A stretch of DNA of 8,008 bases from Desulfovibrio sp. (lineage in GTDB: Bacteria; Desulfobacterota; Desulfovibrionia; Desulfovibrionales; Desulfovibrionaceae), in assembly GCA_003525525.1 (NCBI GenBank), contig DQED01000294.1:1-8008 (forward strand), written 5' to 3'. Shown here in pieces: positions 1 through 5,897 of this stretch. The notes under the pieces were generated by a model. The model had not been told where the DNA came from. It worked only from the letters and a program-made list of their open reading frames with translations, and made no database searches. Position numbers and translations under genes: made by a program. How positions within the stretch are numbered: the first letter of the stretch is position 1; the number at the start of each line of letters is the position of its first letter.

Positions 1-440
1 GGCAGGCCGAGCTGGCCGGCCAGCTCGCCGAGCGCCGCGGCCTCTTCCCCGATCCGTTGCCGGTCCTCCAGACGCAGCCGGTCGATGGGGCGCACGAGCA
101 GGGCGTCGTCGGGCTCGGGCCGGCCGGCCAGGATGTCCTCCACGGCCGCGGCCACCTGCGTGAAGCGGTCGAACAGCGCCACGTGGGCGTTTCCGGTCAT
201 GGCGTTGACGGCATAGACGGCCTGGTGGGCGTAGTCCGCGACGGCGCGGGCCGAGGTCTCGAGAAAGGCCCGGTCGAAGATGTATTCGCCGCCGCGCATG
301 CGCTCCATGGCGGCCATGGCGGTCAGGGCGGCGGTGTTGGCCTCGAGCAGCGCCCGGAACTTGGAAAATACCGAGCGGGCCGATTCCTCGGGCGCGACGT
401 GGCCGGACGGACGGCGGGGCGGTTCAGGCGACATGGTCAT
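1..440 (-). CDS. PEP-synthase-like paralog, N-terminal part (runs off the left edge)
   Basis: This reading frame is open from an ATG at 440 to the window edge (146 full codons, no stop), so only the N-terminus is visible. An alternative ATG lies at 434. Residues about 24-110 align without gaps to residues 27-112 of the large PEP-binding protein encoded at 830-3415, sharing a GGEY-aromatic-FDR core, an AD about 15 residues later, a V-x-LF-x-x-F segment and an LAGR end. The last visible residues, IGEEAAALGELAGQLGLP, line up with the opening ATP-grasp motif of PEP synthases (GGKxAxLGEL). The Gly-Lys pair is replaced by Glu-Glu, so ATP binding may be weakened or lost. The start overlaps the end of the receiver gene by 11-17 bases, which suggests coupled translation. 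Identity as a paralog is strong. Whether the full protein has the mobile His domain cannot be seen. Confidence 0.82.
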   Translation of the reverse strand, partial: MTMSPEPPRRPSGHVAPEESARSVFSKFRALLEANTAALTAMAAMERMRGGEYIFDRAFLETSARAVADYAHQAVYAVNAMTGNAHVALFDRFTQVAAAVEDILAGRPEPDDALLVRPIDRLRLEDRQRIGEEAAALGELAGQLGL

Positions 441-843
441 GGCGCGGATTCCCCAGGAAGGTTTCCAGGCGGGCGACCACATCGAGAATGTCGGCCAGCT
501 TGAAGGGTTTGGCCACGAAGTCGAAGGCCCCCTTGTGGAAGGATTCCTTGGCCGTCTCCAGGGTGGCGAAGCCGGTGATGACGATGACGCCGGTATCCGG
601 GGAAACGGCCTTGATGCGGTCGAGGAAGGCGATGCCGTCCATGCCTTCCATCTTGAGGTCCGTGATGACGATGTGGGCCGGGTTTTGCTCGAAGGCGGCC
701 AGGGCTGCGGCGCTGTCGGTGAAGACGGCCACGTCGTAGCCGGCCTTCTGGAAGGCGGGCTTGAGGCGTTTGACCACGATGGGCTCGTCGTCGAGAATGA
801 GCAGGCGTCTTCTGGCTGGCGCGGCGGCGTCAGGGGTTGTCAT
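424..843 (-). CDS. Stand-alone response regulator receiver protein
   Basis: A 139-residue protein made of one CheY/NtrC-like receiver domain (about residues 13-130) with no output domain. The acidic pocket is Asp18-Asp19-Glu20, the phosphoacceptor is Asp62 (ITDLKMEGMDG), the switch Thr is Thr90 (VITGFAT) and the conserved Lys is Lys112 (AKPF). All active-site residues are present, so it should be phosphorylatable. A good Shine-Dalgarno (GGAGG at 854-850) precedes the ATG by six bases. The gene overlaps the end of the upstream PEP-binding gene by 14 bases and the start of the next PEP-synthase-like gene, so it sits between two paralogs of one family. No cognate kinase lies in this operon. The histidine kinase at 5914-7347 is the nearest candidate, as inference. 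The output is probably a protein-protein contact, perhaps with the flanking PEP-synthase-like proteins. Confidence 0.93.
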   Translation of the reverse strand: MTTPDAAAPARRRLLILDDEPIVVKRLKPAFQKAGYDVAVFTDSAAALAAFEQNPAHIVITDLKMEGMDGIAFLDRIKAVSPDTGVIVITGFATLETAKESFHKGAFDFVAKPFKLADILDVVARLETFLGNPRHDHVA

Positions 844-3415
844 GGGCGTCCTCCATCACCGGTTTTATGGCGGCCAGGAATTCCTCGGCAAAGCAATGGC
901 TGTCGTCGTCGCGGGCCATGCGCACGTCGAGCTGGCGGGTGAATCCGACCAGGCCGCCGAGCAGGCGCAGCTTGGCCCGCATGGCGTCCTTGTCGAACTT
1001 CTTGAGCCGGCCGATGACCAGGTCGCCGTGCAGCTCCACCCGGAAATCGGCCCGTTCCAGGATCTTGGCGATGCAGCCGGCCCGGCGGGCGCGGCGCGAG
1101 AAATCCGTTACGCCCCCGAGGAAGCGGAAGTACAGGGCGTTGTCGTTGATCACGTCCCCGACGTAGGCGTCGACCAGCACGAAATGGTAGCCCAGGTGCA
1201 GGTTGAGGTTCATGTATTCGCTGGAGACCACGGCGAGGTTGCGGCCGAGCTTTCCCGAGCCCGGGCCGGAAACGCCCAGGGTGCGCGTGAGGCTCGCCAT
1301 GAAGCTGCCCATGTCCACGGGCACGGGATCGGTGCTCCACATGCCGGAGTCGATGAGCCCGGTGAGCAGTTCGCGCAGGGGCAGGGAGTGCAGGTCCGGG
1401 ATCTCGATTGCTCCCGTGTCGCCGGTGGCCTCGCTGTCGAGGTCGATGACCGAGAGGTTGAGCGGCAGGGGCGAGCGCAGCTTGCGCGCCGTGGCGTCGA
1501 GGATGCCGCGCCGGTCTTCGCTGAGCTCGATCAGCTCGGCCACGGCCTGCTCGTGGATGTAGCGCGTGATGTCGTGGTAGGTGCGGCAGGAGGACGGGGT
1601 GAACGACGGGGAGTGCGGGTCCACGAGGTTGAGCGGCGTGATTTTTTTCAGCAGCCGGCGCAGCAGCCGGTATTCGTAGGAATCCTCGTAGACCGCCTCC
1701 TCGGTGAGCTCGAAGTAGCGCAGTTCCTTGACGAGGCCGCGGTAGACCACGTTTTGCGTGGCGTCCACGGTGATCTCGTCGCCGGATTGCAGCATTTCCG
1801 TGGCCACGCCGCAGCCGACGATGGTCGGGAGGCGGAATTCCCGCGCCACGGCCGCCATGTGCCCGGCCGGGGAGCCGATGTCCGTGAGGATGCCCTGCGC
1901 CCGGGCCATGACCCGGGAATAGCGCGGCGAGGTGTGGCGGGAGACGAGGATCGCGCCGAAGGGGAAATCGGCGAGGTCGGCGTCGGTCCTGACGACGTGG
2001 ACGCGGCCCATGGCCACGCCGCGCTGGACCACGTCGCCCCGGCCGGAAAAGACGACCTCGGCCTGGCTCGTGGCCGCGTCGATGGCCCCGGTGCGCCGCG
2101 CCGGCTCGCCGTAGAAGACCAAGGGCCGGCTTTGCAGCACGTAGAGCCGGTCCGAGGCGTCGAGCGTCCATTCCACGTCCTGGGGCCGCTTGAAATATTT
2201 CTCCAGGGAAAGCGAGACTTCGCCGAGCAGGGCGAGGTCGGCCTCGGTCAGGCAGGGCGCGTCCGCGGCCAGCGCCGGCACGTCCTCGAAGCCGGTTCCT
2301 CCCTTGGAGCCGAGGACCATGCGGCTGCCCTTGTGCGCGATCTCCCGGGAGAGCGTGGGGAAGGGCGCGCGGCGGCCGATGAGGTAGGAATCCGTCTCGA
2401 TCTCGCCGGACATGACCGGCGCGCACAGCCCCCAGGCCGCGCTGACGAAGATGCCTTCCTCTTTTTGCGTCAGCGGCGCGTAGGTGTAGAGGCCGCCGCT
2501 GGCCTTGGAGTCGATCATGACCTGGCAGCCCACGGCCATGACCGCCTCGTGCTCGCGAAAACCCCGCCGCCGGCGGTAGAGCCAGGCCTCGGGGGAATAG
2601 GCCCCGGCGACCACGCGCTTGAAGGCGTCGGCCACGCCCGAGGGGGGCACGCCGATGACGCTTTCGTACTGGCCGGCGAAGCTCGTTTCGCCGTCCTCGT
2701 TCCAGGCCGAGCTGCGCACGGCCAGGCTCTTGGGGATGCGCCCGCCGCGCCGGGCCAGGTCCTCCAGGGATTCGGCGATGCCGCGCCCGAGCGAGCGTGG
2801 CAGGCTCGCGGCCAGGATGCGTTCGCGCACGCGGCGCGAGACCTCGCGGATGTTGCCTTCCTCGTCCGCGTCGAGGAGCTTCGTCTGCTCGCGGATGAAA
2901 TCCGGCAGGGCGTTTCGCTCCATGAATTCGGCAAAGGCCCGCGTCGTGACCACGAAGCCGTCGGGCACGGGCAGCTGGAGCACGTTTTTGAGTTCGCCGA
3001 GCATGGCGAACTTGCCGCCGGCCGCCTCGGCCATGTCGGCGCGCAGTTCCGAGAGCGGGAGCGTGGCCGGGGTGTCGGGGAAATGGTGGCGTCCGGCCAG
3101 TTCGTCGGCGATCTCCTGGCGCACGTTCTCGAAGGCGACGAACAGCGGCACGTTGCGGCAGCGGTTGAGGATGGACAGGTCGGAGACCAGCTTGAAGAGC
3201 TGGTCGGCCAGCTCTTCGCAGGCCGACTCGATGTAGCGGCGGTCGAAGACGTATTCGCCGCCGAGCTTGTCGCCCATGTCGGCCATGAGCGTGAGGATGC
3301 GGTTGTTGCGCTCGAGGATGCTCTTGAACTTTTTGAAAAGCACCACGAAGGGCACCGGGGCCTTGCTCCGGGTGGGGAGATGCAGCGCCTTGCCGATCCG
3401 TTCGAACACGCCCAT
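830..3415 (-). CDS. PEP/pyruvate-binding phosphotransfer protein (PEP-synthase-like, no TIM barrel)
   Basis: An 861-residue soluble protein. Residues 1-125 form a helical N-terminal module shared with the paralog at 440-1. Residues about 133-440 are the ATP-grasp domain of PEP synthase/PPDK: GGKFAMLGEL (133-142), AVRSSAWNEDG (232-242) with FAGQ (246-249), a SAAWGL stretch (325-330), and EWTLD...LYVLQSRP (415-431). Residues about 455-560 are the swivelling phosphohistidine domain, with TDIGSPAGHMAAVARE and the likely catalytic His519. Residues 575-861 do not show the C-terminal PEP-utilising TIM barrel of true PEP synthase. Instead there is a region with CRTYHDITRYIHEQAV (610-625) whose function I do not know. 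In the family, ATP phosphorylates the His, which passes the phosphate on; without the barrel the acceptor is probably not plain pyruvate. The ATG at 3415 has an AGGACAGGGAA ribosome site and lies 29 bases after the previous stop. Annotating it as ppsA would overstate the evidence. Confidence 0.9.
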   Translation of the reverse strand: MGVFERIGKALHLPTRSKAPVPFVVLFKKFKSILERNNRILTLMADMGDKLGGEYVFDRRYIESACEELADQLFKLVSDLSILNRCRNVPLFVAFENVRQEIADELAGRHHFPDTPATLPLSELRADMAEAAGGKFAMLGELKNVLQLPVPDGFVVTTRAFAEFMERNALPDFIREQTKLLDADEEGNIREVSRRVRERILAASLPRSLGRGIAESLEDLARRGGRIPKSLAVRSSAWNEDGETSFAGQYESVIGVPPSGVADAFKRVVAGAYSPEAWLYRRRRGFREHEAVMAVGCQVMIDSKASGGLYTYAPLTQKEEGIFVSAAWGLCAPVMSGEIETDSYLIGRRAPFPTLSREIAHKGSRMVLGSKGGTGFEDVPALAADAPCLTEADLALLGEVSLSLEKYFKRPQDVEWTLDASDRLYVLQSRPLVFYGEPARRTGAIDAATSQAEVVFSGRGDVVQRGVAMGRVHVVRTDADLADFPFGAILVSRHTSPRYSRVMARAQGILTDIGSPAGHMAAVAREFRLPTIVGCGVATEMLQSGDEITVDATQNVVYRGLVKELRYFELTEEAVYEDSYEYRLLRRLLKKITPLNLVDPHSPSFTPSSCRTYHDITRYIHEQAVAELIELSEDRRGILDATARKLRSPLPLNLSVIDLDSEATGDTGAIEIPDLHSLPLRELLTGLIDSGMWSTDPVPVDMGSFMASLTRTLGVSGPGSGKLGRNLAVVSSEYMNLNLHLGYHFVLVDAYVGDVINDNALYFRFLGGVTDFSRRARRAGCIAKILERADFRVELHGDLVIGRLKKFDKDAMRAKLRLLGGLVGFTRQLDVRMARDDDSHCFAEEFLAAIKPVMEDAHDNP

Positions 3416-3444
3416 GGCCGTTTCCCTGTCCTTGGGACGCGCGG

Positions 3445-4203
3445 TTAATGCGCCCCGCTCTTGGAGCCCTGGAAGATGCGGCTGATGACGAGGCCGCCGA
3501 GGATCGCGATGATCGAGGCCAGGACGCCGTAGAGCGTGGCGTGGCCGAAGGCCATGTCCGCCAGGAACGCCGGTGCGCCGACGAAGGAGGCGGCGATGGC
3601 GGTCTGGCCCCTGGCGACGACCGCGCCGTCCTTGATGGCCAGGGCTTCGACGCTGTAGGTGCCCGGGGAAAGGCGCGAGGGCACGTGGAGCACGGCGGAA
3701 AAGGGCGTCTGCCCGTCGGCTTCCGGGGCGAGCGTCACCTGGCCGGCGCTATCGCGGTAGAGCTTCTCCGCCTGCTGGAACTTGAGGAATTCCGCCACGA
3801 GCGCGGCCTTGTCCGGGTCGGACGTCTCGGCCTTGATGCGCTCGGCCAGGCCGGGCACGCCGTACCGGGCCGCCGTTTCCGGCGCGACGCCTTCGGAGGC
3901 GGCCTCCAGGAAGACCTTGGGCGCGTCGGAGAAGGCCACTTTCTCGCGGTTCATCCAGAGGATGCCGAAGACCTTGCCCTTCTCCTTCATGTGGAAGGTC
4001 GTGGGCTCGCCGGCCAGGCGCACGACGACCTGGCTGCCGGCCGGGACCTTGCCCGCGACGGTCAGGTCCATGCCGTTGTAGAGGGAGTTGATGGCGATGG
4101 CCGGGGGCGTGGCCGCAAGCGGCGGCAGGGTGTCGGCCGCGGCCGCGCCGCACGGTGCGGCGGCGAGCAGCAGGCCGAGGGCGCAAAGGAGCAGGCGGCG
4201 CAT
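3445..4203 (-). CDS. TIGR02186-family (Alph_Pro_TM-like) periplasmic protein with C-terminal anchor
   Basis: A 252-residue exported protein. An Arg-Arg start and a hydrophobic stretch (residues 4-22, ending AAAAD) look like a Sec signal peptide cleaved near residue 22-23. A Cys at 17 is not in a proper lipobox. The body (about 35-205) is predicted beta-rich and periplasmic, with INSLYNGMDLTVAGKV near 38-52 and a conserved-looking core KGKVFGILWMNREKVAF (75-91), which I recognise as the TIGR02186 pattern. A single membrane helix spans about 223-241 and ends in a short basic cytoplasmic tail. Members of this family are commonly encoded beside TauE/SafE permeases, as here. The ATG at 4203 shares one base with the permease stop (TAATG) and is preceded by GGAGGT at ideal spacing. 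This fixes the start and implies re-initiation after the permease. A role as periplasmic partner of the permease is inference. Confidence 0.82.
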   Translation of the reverse strand: MRRLLLCALGLLLAAAPCGAAAADTLPPLAATPPAIAINSLYNGMDLTVAGKVPAGSQVVVRLAGEPTTFHMKEKGKVFGILWMNREKVAFSDAPKVFLEAASEGVAPETAARYGVPGLAERIKAETSDPDKAALVAEFLKFQQAEKLYRDSAGQVTLAPEADGQTPFSAVLHVPSRLSPGTYSVEALAIKDGAVVARGQTAIAASFVGAPAFLADMAFGHATLYGVLASIIAILGGLVISRIFQGSKSGAH

Positions 4204-5141
4204 TAGTGACCTCCGATGGCGGCCAGGAGCACGTTGGGCCGGGCCAGCAGTTCGTAGAGCATCTTGAACATGACGATGAGCACGATGCCGGAGAGGTAGA
4301 TCTTGAGCTGGTCGCCCTGGAGCCGGCGGCCGATGCGCGCGCCGAACTGCGCGCCGATGGCCGAGCCGAGAAGCAAAAGCAGGGCGAGCACGAAGTCCAC
4401 GGTGTGGTTTTGCGAGGCCTGCATGATGGTGACGTTGATGCAGGTGAAAAGCACCTGGAAAAGGCTCGTGCCGACCACGACGTGCATGGGCATGCGCAGC
4501 ATGTAGACCATGACCGGGACCATGATGAAGCCGCCGCCCACGCCCATGATGGCCGAGAGCACACCGACGAGGCCGCCGAAGAAAAGGGGCGTCAGCGCCG
4601 ACTGGCGGATGCCCGAGCGCGGGAAATCCGTCTGCCAGGGCAGGGCGGCCATGAACCGGGCGTAGGCCGAGGGGCCGGACGGCGCGGCCTTGGCCGGGGA
4701 TTTGCCCTTGGCCTTGCGCATGGACCCGAGGGATTCGAAGAACATGTAAAAGCCCACGCCGCCGAGCATGAGCACGTAGGTGATGGCGATGCAGAAGTCG
4801 GCGTCGCCCATGGCGCGCAGGATTTTGATGAGTTGGACACCGAGCGTGCCGCCGATGACGCCGCCGATGAGCAGCAGGATGCCCATCTTGATGTCCACGT
4901 TGCCCAGGCGCAGGTGGATCAGCGTGCCCGAGGTCGAAGCGCCGACGATCTGGTTGGAGTCGGACGCCGCGGCGACCGTGGCCGGGATGCCCATCATCAT
5001 GAGCAGCGGCGTCATCAGGAAGCCGCCGCCGACGCCGAAAATGCCGGAAAGAAGGCCCACGCCGCCACCGAGGCCGAGAACGGCCAGGATGTTCACCGAA
5101 TTTCCGGCGATGGGCAGATACAGGGTCATGGGAATGCTCAT
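4203..5141 (-). CDS. TauE/SafE family sulfite/organosulfur anion permease
   Basis: A 312-residue integral membrane protein with the internal duplication typical of TauE/SafE (DUF81). The two signature loops are GIFGVGGGFLMTPLL (33-47) and AIMGVGGGFIMVPVM (197-211). Roughly eight hydrophobic helices can be traced: 16-50, 60-75, 86-105, 118-136, then 184-216, 222-240, 247-265 and 281-300. A hydrophilic, Lys/Pro-rich cytoplasmic loop (about 140-182) separates the halves and makes the protein longer than the common 250-residue members. Family members export sulfite, sulfoacetate or related small anions, or import sulfonate products. The exact substrate cannot be read here. The ATG overlaps the stress-protein stop as ATGA (5141-5138), with GGTGAGG upstream. 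The next gene begins inside this gene's stop codon. In a sulfate reducer, sulfite or another sulfur oxyanion is a reasonable substrate guess. Confidence 0.93.
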   Translation of the reverse strand: MSIPMTLYLPIAGNSVNILAVLGLGGGVGLLSGIFGVGGGFLMTPLLMMMGIPATVAAASDSNQIVGASTSGTLIHLRLGNVDIKMGILLLIGGVIGGTLGVQLIKILRAMGDADFCIAITYVLMLGGVGFYMFFESLGSMRKAKGKSPAKAAPSGPSAYARFMAALPWQTDFPRSGIRQSALTPLFFGGLVGVLSAIMGVGGGFIMVPVMVYMLRMPMHVVVGTSLFQVLFTCINVTIMQASQNHTVDFVLALLLLLGSAIGAQFGARIGRRLQGDQLKIYLSGIVLIVMFKMLYELLARPNVLLAAIGGH

Positions 5142-5584
5142 GTCGCCTCACCGTTTCCTAGGGTTGCCGTTTCGTCCCTGCGCGGGGAGACCAGTTCCAC
5201 CCGGCAGGAAATCCCGTGCAGGATCTGTTTGAGGGACTGGTCGTCCCGCTGCGCGCCGCGCCCGTCCCCGTCGCCGGACTCCAGGACGAGCAGGGTGATC
5301 CGGTGTTCGCGGGCGAACCGGATCACCTCCTCTTCATAAGCGCCCTCGGTCATGAAACTTTCGACGCCGACGCCCTCTTGGGCCGCCTGCTGGGCGAGCA
5401 GGCGCAACCGGCGCTGCTCGGCCAGGGCCTTGTCGTCGGGCAGTCCGGAAGGGACGCTCCCTTCCGGCGGAGCGACGAAGAGGACATGGACCCGGGCCTC
5501 GATGCGTTTGGCCAGGGAAATCGCGCGCGCCAGCGCCGACAGGGCTCCGTGCCGCGGAGAGGTGCCTACGAGTATGCGTTCCAT
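5138..5584 (-). CDS. Universal stress protein family, atypical (no C-terminal nucleotide motif)
   Basis: A 148-residue cytoplasmic protein with the UspA fold signature: an N-terminal strand and loop MERILVGTSPRHGALSALA, a second strand HVLFVAP (38-44), an amphipathic middle helix with paired Glu-Glu before IRFAREHRITLLVLES, and a closing hydrophobic strand CRVELVSP. The G-x2-G-x9-G-S/T loop of ATP-binding Usp proteins is absent. Its place is taken by a Gly/Asp-rich stretch, SGDGDGRGAQRDD, so this is probably a non-ATP-binding type. I start it at the ATG at 5584 rather than at a TTG at 5611, because homologous proteins begin right before the first strand and the TTG would lie inside the predicted promoter. 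It is first in the operon and its stop overlaps the permease start by four bases. Small Usp proteins can regulate membrane transporters, which would suit this position; that is inference. Confidence 0.87.
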   Translation of the reverse strand: MERILVGTSPRHGALSALARAISLAKRIEARVHVLFVAPPEGSVPSGLPDDKALAEQRRLRLLAQQAAQEGVGVESFMTEGAYEEEVIRFAREHRITLLVLESGDGDGRGAQRDDQSLKQILHGISCRVELVSPRRDETATLGNGEAT

Positions 5585-5607
5585 GGTGTGTCCCGCCGCT
5601 CCTGGTA

Positions 5608-5622
5608 GCAACCGGCGGGCCA
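5608..5622 (-). promoter_or_regulatory. Predicted sigma-54 (-24/-12) promoter for the usp-tauE operon
   Basis: Read on the minus strand the site is TGGCCCGCCGGTTGC followed by TA. The consensus is TGGCACG-N4-TTGCW, so there is one mismatch and the GG-to-GC spacing is exact. Transcription would begin near 5596, leaving a leader of only about 12 bases before the ATG at 5584. That leader would keep the GGGA close to the start codon but lose the AGGAG further upstream. The site stands in the divergent region beside an NtrC-family regulator gene, which supports it. The short leader and the GC-rich background are the reasons for caution. Confidence 0.6.
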
Positions 5623-5629
5623 GAACGGA

Positions 5630-5655
5630 CTGTTTTTACAACACGCTGAAAACAG
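5630..5655. repeat. Inverted repeat CTGTTTT / AAAACAG in the divergent region
   Basis: Perfect 7-base arms, CTGTTTT at 5630-5636 and AAAACAG at 5649-5655, separated by 12 bases. It sits just upstream of the predicted operon promoter (about -34 to -59 relative to the predicted start near 5596). It could be a regulator site, or a weak hairpin without a clear U-tract. No family assignment can be made from the sequence. Confidence 0.4.
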
Positions 5656-5698
5656 GAGGGAATTGCGGCATGGTTGCGTCGGCCGGACGCTGCCGGCG

Positions 5699-5711
5699 TT
5701 TCAGATTGAAA
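5699..5711. repeat. Short inverted repeat TTTCA-GAT-TGAAA
   Basis: Perfect 5-base arms with a 3-base spacer, the same spacer length as the longer palindrome 26 bases to the right. It could be a secondary operator, but arms this short can occur by chance. Confidence 0.25.
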
Positions 5712-5736
5712 AGCGCGGGCCGCCATGGAAAGGTGT

Positions 5737-5755
5737 TTGTTCCAGAGTGGAACAA
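5737..5755. promoter_or_regulatory. Perfect 19-base palindrome, probable activator (UAS) site
   Basis: The site is TTGTTCCA-GAG-TGGAACAA, with two perfect 8-base arms around a 3-base centre. Its centre (5746) is about 85 bases upstream of the predicted kinase-operon start (near 5831) and about 150 bases upstream of the predicted usp-operon start (near 5596). Both distances suit enhancer binding by an NtrC-type dimer. The adjacent NtrC-family gene at 7344 is the natural candidate protein. It lies in non-coding sequence, so the symmetry is not a by-product of codons. Binding itself is inference. Confidence 0.65.
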
Positions 5756-5777
5756 GCGCGGCGCGGTTTGTTTTTGC

Positions 5778-5800
5778 CTGTTAATGATTTTAGGCTGTTA
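5778..5800 (+). repeat. CTGTTA direct repeat in an AT-rich spacer
   Basis: CTGTTA occurs at 5778-5783 and 5795-5800, a period of 17 bases, inside a distinctly AT-rich patch (about 5766-5801) between the palindrome and the kinase promoter. In sigma-54 systems the stretch between enhancer and promoter often bends or binds IHF. I see only a poor match to the IHF consensus, so bending is a possibility and not a call. Confidence 0.25.
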
Positions 5801-5803
5801 GTG

Positions 5804-5820
5804 TTGGAACAGGGGTTGCT
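5804..5820 (+). promoter_or_regulatory. Predicted sigma-54 (-24/-12) promoter for the kinase-regulator operon
   Basis: The site is TTGGAACAGGGGTTGCT. It keeps the invariant GG (5806-5807) and GC (5818-5819) at the exact sigma-54 spacing, with a TTGCT -12 element matching TTGCW. The -24 element has A for C and A for G against TGGCACG. The start would fall near 5831, giving a leader of about 83 bases before the ATG at 5914. The encoded regulator is itself a sigma-54 activator, so self-activation from the palindrome at 5737-5755 is a natural reading. Confidence 0.65.
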
Positions 5821-5855
5821 TGGGAGCGGAAGGCCCGGCCTTGACGCCGATCCCC

Positions 5856-5897
5856 TTTCCCCGGGCGGGGAAAACGGGTAGCGTCCGCACGTTTTCC
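5856..5897 (+). other. Two mutually exclusive hairpins in the kinase mRNA leader
   Basis: Hairpin A pairs TTTCCCC (5856-5862) with GGGGAAA (5867-5873) around a GGGC loop. Hairpin B pairs GGAAAACG (5869-5876) with CGTTTTCC (5890-5897) around a 13-base loop. They share 5869-5873, so only one can form at a time. Hairpin B ends four bases before the purine-rich GGGGAT (5901-5906) that is the best ribosome site for the kinase. Neither is followed by a U-tract, so neither looks like an intrinsic terminator. Function is unproven. Confidence 0.35.

Noticed and set aside
8..27. Perfect 20-base palindrome near the left edge
   Set aside because: It lies inside a coding region and is explained by the codons for GELAGQLG in a GC-rich gene; no regulatory setting.
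761..3448. Long plus-strand open frame (895 codons) opposite the PEP-binding gene
   Set aside because: It is the antisense shadow of the GC-rich minus-strand gene: low-complexity His/Gly/Arg/Val-rich composition, no recognisable domain, and it overlaps clear motifs on the other strand.
3445..5151. 568-codon minus-strand frame spanning the permease and the TIGR02186 gene
   Set aside because: Its first half is an out-of-frame reading of the permease; only the part from the ATG at 4203 is a real gene with a signal peptide and ribosome site. It is not a fusion.
5856..5873. Hairpin TTTCCCC-GGGC-GGGGAAA as an intrinsic terminator
   Set aside because: No U-tract follows on either strand, and the position between a promoter and its gene makes termination unlikely as a simple reading.
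5663..5881. Small plus-strand frames in the intergenic region (72 and 149 codons)
   Set aside because: They cross the palindrome and the promoter, have no convincing ribosome site, and the longer one runs antisense into the Usp gene.
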